Below are positions 60,079 to 64,000 of a stretch of 64,000 bases of DNA, piece by piece. This stretch comes from Aaosphaeria pasadenensis (lineage: Eukaryota > Ascomycota > Dothideomycetes > Pleosporales), in contig JAKLMB010000018.1 in the NCBI GenBank assembly GCA_022813625.1, forward strand, positions 248,001 to 312,000, written 5' to 3'. Numbering within the stretch: position 1 is the first letter of the stretch; each line of letters begins with the position of its first letter. The translations under genes were made by a program, and so were the position numbers. Below the pieces are notes generated by a model. That model searched no databases. It saw only the letters and a program-made list of their open reading frames with translations, and had not been told where the DNA came from.

Positions 60079-62560
60079 AGGTACGGGCACTTACTGGGCC
60101 TACTGGTTATTACTGGTACTGGCGCCCACACCCACCCACACCCACCCACACATACACCCGCTTCGGTCCGCATCCACGCGCACCGCCCTATCTTATTGCG
60201 ACGTCTGGTCTGGTCTGGCTGGCCTGGCTGGCTTCAACAACCAACCCCCCATCCCGGCGACGGGAATCTTGCATGGTGGGTGTGTGTTGCGGGCCCCAGC
60301 GCAGTTCCTCTGCTGCAAGTCACTGTCGTCGTCGTCTCTGGCCACGAACCACGAACCACACGCGGCGATCCGTGGACGACAGATCACAGACCACAAACGA
60401 AACCCTTACTTGTGCTCCGTATGTACTCCTACATTGCATACTCTGTGCAGCGGCACAGGCCAGAGCAGCGCAGCTCGAGCCAGGCTGGTCCAGTGAGTGT
60501 GCACAGCATAGCACAGTGCAGCGCAACAATCGGCGCACTTACACATAATTCGTTCATCGTCTGTGGACGGCGGATTGTAATTTGTGTGTACGGTGGAGGA
60601 GAGATTCGTCGTTCGGTCCTTTTCTCCTTGTGGCTGCTGCTATTCTTAATCCTCCTTGTTGTTTGCCGCAATAAGGTACAGCACCATTCGGAATCGGGCA
60701 GCACTTCCCTATTACGATCACAACATTCCTCTCTATCTCTTCTTGCTCACTCACACTCGCCACTCTATCTACAGAGCAAAAGATATCTCAACCTATTCCT
60801 AGGGCTCTGACTCTGGCTCCGGCTTGCTCTCTATCGCCTCTTATCGTCTGGATATTGGTACTGCAGCAGTAGTTACAAATTAACAAACGAGATTGCGCAC
60901 CGTCCGCCCTTTCTTACCGTTTCCGCCGCACGCACTCTATCAACAGCACTCGGGCTTCCCATCCTCACACAAACGTACGCACGCACGCTGCACGCACGCA
61001 CGTTTGTCGGTGACAGAAGGATTCCCCTTTTGGATGATGATTATTCCCTTCTCGGAAGCATTCGTCTCTTTCCAAGAAACGGGGTTTGACCTTGTCGCCT
61101 CGCCGAGTTGTGGTTGTGGTGGTTGGGAGTTAGTTTGTTTGGACTAGCTAGCCGCCTTCGCTTACCCTTTGGGCGACATATCCTCCTCCACCAGTGTCCC
61201 TTGGGGCCTTCCATCGTCAGTCCGAGGGTCGTCAATCGCCAGTTCGTCAATCATCAGTTTTACGGCCGGTGTTTACATCTACTTTCCTTTCTCTTACTCA
61301 CTGCTTTCGCCAGTCATCCTGTCAATCAGTCACTCAGTCAGCCAGTTGCCCAATGAGCCAGTCAGTCATTGATTCTTTCATGCGGAATCTTTCAACTGGA
61401 CGGACTCTTTCAACTCTCACATCATTCATTCCCGACCCTTGGCCAATACCTGTACGGTGTACATACCCATACCCTCTCTAGCACCCATATCCTTACCCAT
61501 TATCCTTGTCCACTACCTGCACACATATTCACGTGGCACATTCACTTACGCCATCTACTATTGCCATGGGCCCACATTACTCGTACCCTCGTACCCTCGC
61601 ACACACTCGTCCCGTAGCTTATTCTCTTGTTCCCTCTCGTTCTCTGTCCTCTCTTCTCTCTGATTGCATTATTATTGCTGCATTATTGCATTGCTGACTT
61701 CTCACTTGGTCCTTCTTAGTTAGCTATTTCCAGCAATAGCCTCCTGCCCATCGTAGACACCCTTGCCTATTCCACTCTACGATTCTCTTGTCTTGTCTCT
61801 CTGCCTTGCTGCTCCTCCAGCCTTGCGGATCAGATATACAGTAATTGTAGTAGTGAGTGGATCCTTGTCCCGCATTGCCGAAATTCCTCGTCTACCCAAG
61901 CCAAGGCGTTGTAGTAATCATCATCCACCATCATCCGTGGACCGTCACCCATCACCAGCATCATCCTCTATCATCCTAATTCTCATCCTCCTTCCACATA
62001 TTATCAGGGAGAAGGCGATCAGCATTATTGCGACTCGTCACTCGTCATTCGTCATCGAAGCTTAGTCGCAAACCCGCGCTAATTCGAAGGCCTCATAATC
62101 CCATTATTCCATCAAAGCACCAAAAGGCAAACCAAACCGGAACAGAACAGGCCAAAGGCAGAGTCGCAATCGAAATCGAATCAAATCGAATCAAATCAAA
62201 CCGAGAGCCGAATCAGCAAAGACCGAGGAGCCAACGAAACGAGACTAAACCTACGGAGAACCACCATTAAGCTATTAACTCGCAGTCTCCCACTAATCAA
62301 TTCCACTAGTGCCGCTACCGCCAAACGCACTAAAAATTACTACGCTCTCACTCTTTTCTTTCCATTTCCCGGACCCAAGACGTCTCCTTCATCCACCCAC
62401 CTGCCACCCCATCCTTCTTTCATCATTCAATTCATTCATTCATCCATCAACACATCCCTCCCCCCTCCCCATCCATCACATCCATCCATCCATCCATCTT
62501 TCATCATCCATTCCCCCCTCCCGCCATCACTCATCCCATCACCCACCCATTTCTACCCAT

Positions 62561-62580
62561 ACCATACCATACCATACCAT
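62561..62580 (+). repeat. (ACCAT)4 microsatellite
   Basis: Four exact ACCAT units within a long C/A/T-rich leader region. Confidence 0.85.
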
Positions 62581-63419
62581 ACCACACACACCTACCACAC
62601 ACCACACTACACTTACCCTTACCATACCCATCCATCGTCGTTCATCCCATCTTCTTACACAGACATTACCACTCCACAGTCTGCACACCCACTCATACAC
62701 CCGCACGCACGCACACGCACGCACACACACGCACACACACAGACATACACGCTTCACACTCTACCCTAACTTCTTCTTCCCACATCCCAGCGGTTCCCAA
62801 ACCACTACCACCCCTTCGCCTCCGCCGCCGCCGCCTCGACGCCCAGCCCCAGCCTGACAGCTGCTACCTTGCAACACTCTGTCGTCGCTTGAGAGACTCT
62901 CTCTCTGTGTTTGCTGGCTATCATCTGCTTGCCTTCGACCCTCTACATACTAGGTAATCCTATTCTTATTCTTCCCCCATCGGCCACAGCCCGTGCGACC
63001 ACCCCTTCCCGTCGACCTTGCATCTTTCCACCCTTTCGCGCATCCGGTTCGCGAATCCCCCTCCGTCGCGCATTACTGGACCTCGCTCCCTCCGACTAGT
63101 CTTGACGTTTCTTGACGCTCGGATCGAGCAGTTGTTCCCAGAACAGCGCCAAGGCTTCGGGAACGCGCAGCTACTCCCGCGTCCACACACACCGTCCTCG
63201 CCGTGGATCCCACCACCACCACACAACCACAAACATCATCCATCCATCGCGACACATCGCCACCGCATGCTTCTCCCGCGCCGCACTTCCCCTGTTCGTT
63301 GCTCTTAGAGCACTGCGCTTACATCTCACAATAGATATACAGTCTCCATTGGCCTCGTGCTTTGCGCGCTGACCGCCCGGAGCTGCCCGTGAGCTCGGCC
63401 GCTCCTTGCGACGCCTGGA

Positions 63420-64000
63420 ATGTACTCAATGCATCCCGTACAGGCTATGTCAAACGGCGGTATTGGGAACGGCATCATGGATACGTCGGGGACTATCAAC
63501 CCAGCAGCGCTGAATTCCGCAGGTACGTGAATCAATGAGAATAATCGGAAAACAGCGGCGTCTCTTTTCTTTCAGTGCTCGACGCAACACATCTCAGAGC
63601 ATTTACTTGGAGATGCAAAATTACGATCGTCATTCACCATCACCGTCCTCTAGGACGGCGTGGATGTGCGCGATCACGCGCGATCGCAACTGTTACATCC
63701 GTCGCAGCTTCCCGTTTCTAAAACCGTTCATGTGCTGACTCGCGTTCAACAGGCGCGCACGGGAATCAGTCACAGTCGGTGGCACAACAACAAACACGGG
63801 GAATTAAACGCAGTCGTTCCCCAGATCACAGCTTTGGAGATGCGCGACAAGGAGAGAATGGCGATGGTACGTTGCTAATACGCCTTCAGTGCGATACAGA
63901 GTGCGACGAAGATGAGATTTCATCGTGTTGTACCTCGTCGCATCAACTCGCCGCTGTAGTAACAACCACGCTGACGATTTGGATAGATTTAGATGATGGC
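63420..64000 (+). CDS. N-terminus of a probable nuclear regulator (partial, cut by window end)
   Basis: Exons 63420-63522, 63753-63866 and 63987 onward join in frame and give the first 77 residues. Donors are GTACGT both times; acceptors are TTCAACAG and TTGGATAG. The protein starts MYSMHPVQAMSNGGIGNG and is Met/Asn/Gly-rich. It continues with a Gln-rich stretch (SQSVAQQQ) and the basic, phosphorylatable RGIKRSRSPD, then turns acidic (GENGDDLDDG). Such a start is typical of fungal transcription factors, with the DNA-binding domain further on, outside the window. The very long CT-rich, microsatellite-filled upstream region also fits a regulator gene. I cannot name the family. The start is the first ATG after a leader without long frames. 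Confidence 0.65.

Larger units (their letters stand above)
57601..63419 (+). promoter_or_regulatory. Long microsatellite-rich, CT-rich upstream region of the right-end gene
   Basis: This 5.8-kb region has no coding frame that survives inspection. It becomes steadily richer in C and T toward 63.4 kb (for example 62.4-62.9 kb is almost all CAT/CCA/CAC text), as in long promoters and leaders of developmental regulators in moulds. It holds four of the eight exact TACGGAGTA/TACTCCGTA copies, at 58094, 58288, 58897 and 59192, and several microsatellites. Introns in the leader are likely but I cannot place them. Confidence 0.5.

Noticed and set aside
60023..60810. Overlapping plus-strand frames of 157-204 codons
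   Set aside because: All three frames are open because of TGGCAC, CCCACA and similar simple repeats.
1..64000. Search for transposons, RIP-mutated repeats and CRISPR-like arrays
   Set aside because: I saw no long terminal or inverted repeats with coding cores, no strongly AT-rich blocks and no regularly spaced repeats beyond microsatellites.

Overview
The window is nuclear DNA from a filamentous ascomycete (Pezizomycotina). The protein-coding genes are short-intron eukaryotic genes with GT-AG splice sites and CTNAY branch points just upstream of the acceptor. The proteins are most like those of Aspergillus and other moulds, and the intergenic DNA is pyrimidine-rich and full of microsatellites, as is usual for mould promoters and leaders. 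I cannot fix the class; Eurotiomycetes or Dothideomycetes would both fit. There are no operons, CRISPR arrays, rRNA or convincing tRNA genes, and I see no intact transposon.

Layout. 0-7.3 kb: an unidentified minus-strand gene tail near 0.7-1.2 kb, intergenic DNA, then a five-exon 2-hydroxyacid dehydrogenase (5.1-7.3 kb) with unusually long introns. 8.7-16.3 kb: the splicing factors Clf1/Syf3 and Prp31, divergently transcribed from one 554-bp promoter, then a divergent 14-3-3-like protein with a long Ser/Pro-rich tail. 16.5-25 kb: mostly intergenic DNA with one 56-residue cysteine-rich protein gene, then a 14-TM type major facilitator drug exporter. 26.5-31.5 kb: a possible orphan gene, a CHORD-CS co-chaperone, a glutaredoxin-like protein and an HpcH/HpaI-type aldolase that is probably mitochondrial. 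31.5-42.9 kb: sparse DNA with an interrupted reading frame, a single-pass membrane protein and an Apq12-type nuclear envelope protein that uses a GC-AG intron. 43-53.1 kb: a dense housekeeping block made of a secreted nuclease/phosphatase-fold enzyme, the exosome nuclease Dis3/Rrp44, V-ATPase subunit H, tubulin cofactor E and the U2 snRNP protein SF3a2/Prp11. 53.1-63.4 kb: a 10-kb gene-poor stretch that becomes very rich in microsatellites and CT tracts, ending at the first exons of a probable nuclear regulator cut by the window edge.

Most housekeeping genes are arranged as divergent pairs with 327-554 bp between start codons (CLF1/PRP31, CHORD/glutaredoxin-like, DIS3/VMA13, TBCE/SF3A2). Three of the genes are spliceosome components that act at different stages (SF3a2 in U2, Prp31 in U4/U6, Clf1 in the Prp19-associated complex). 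Others concern RNA decay, vacuolar acidification, tubulin folding and stress chaperoning. I see no secondary-metabolite cluster around the MFS exporter.

All exon coordinates were assigned by eye from splice signals and reading-frame continuity. Where a total length is given, the exons were checked to add up to a whole number of codons. Family names come from remembered motifs, not from a database search.
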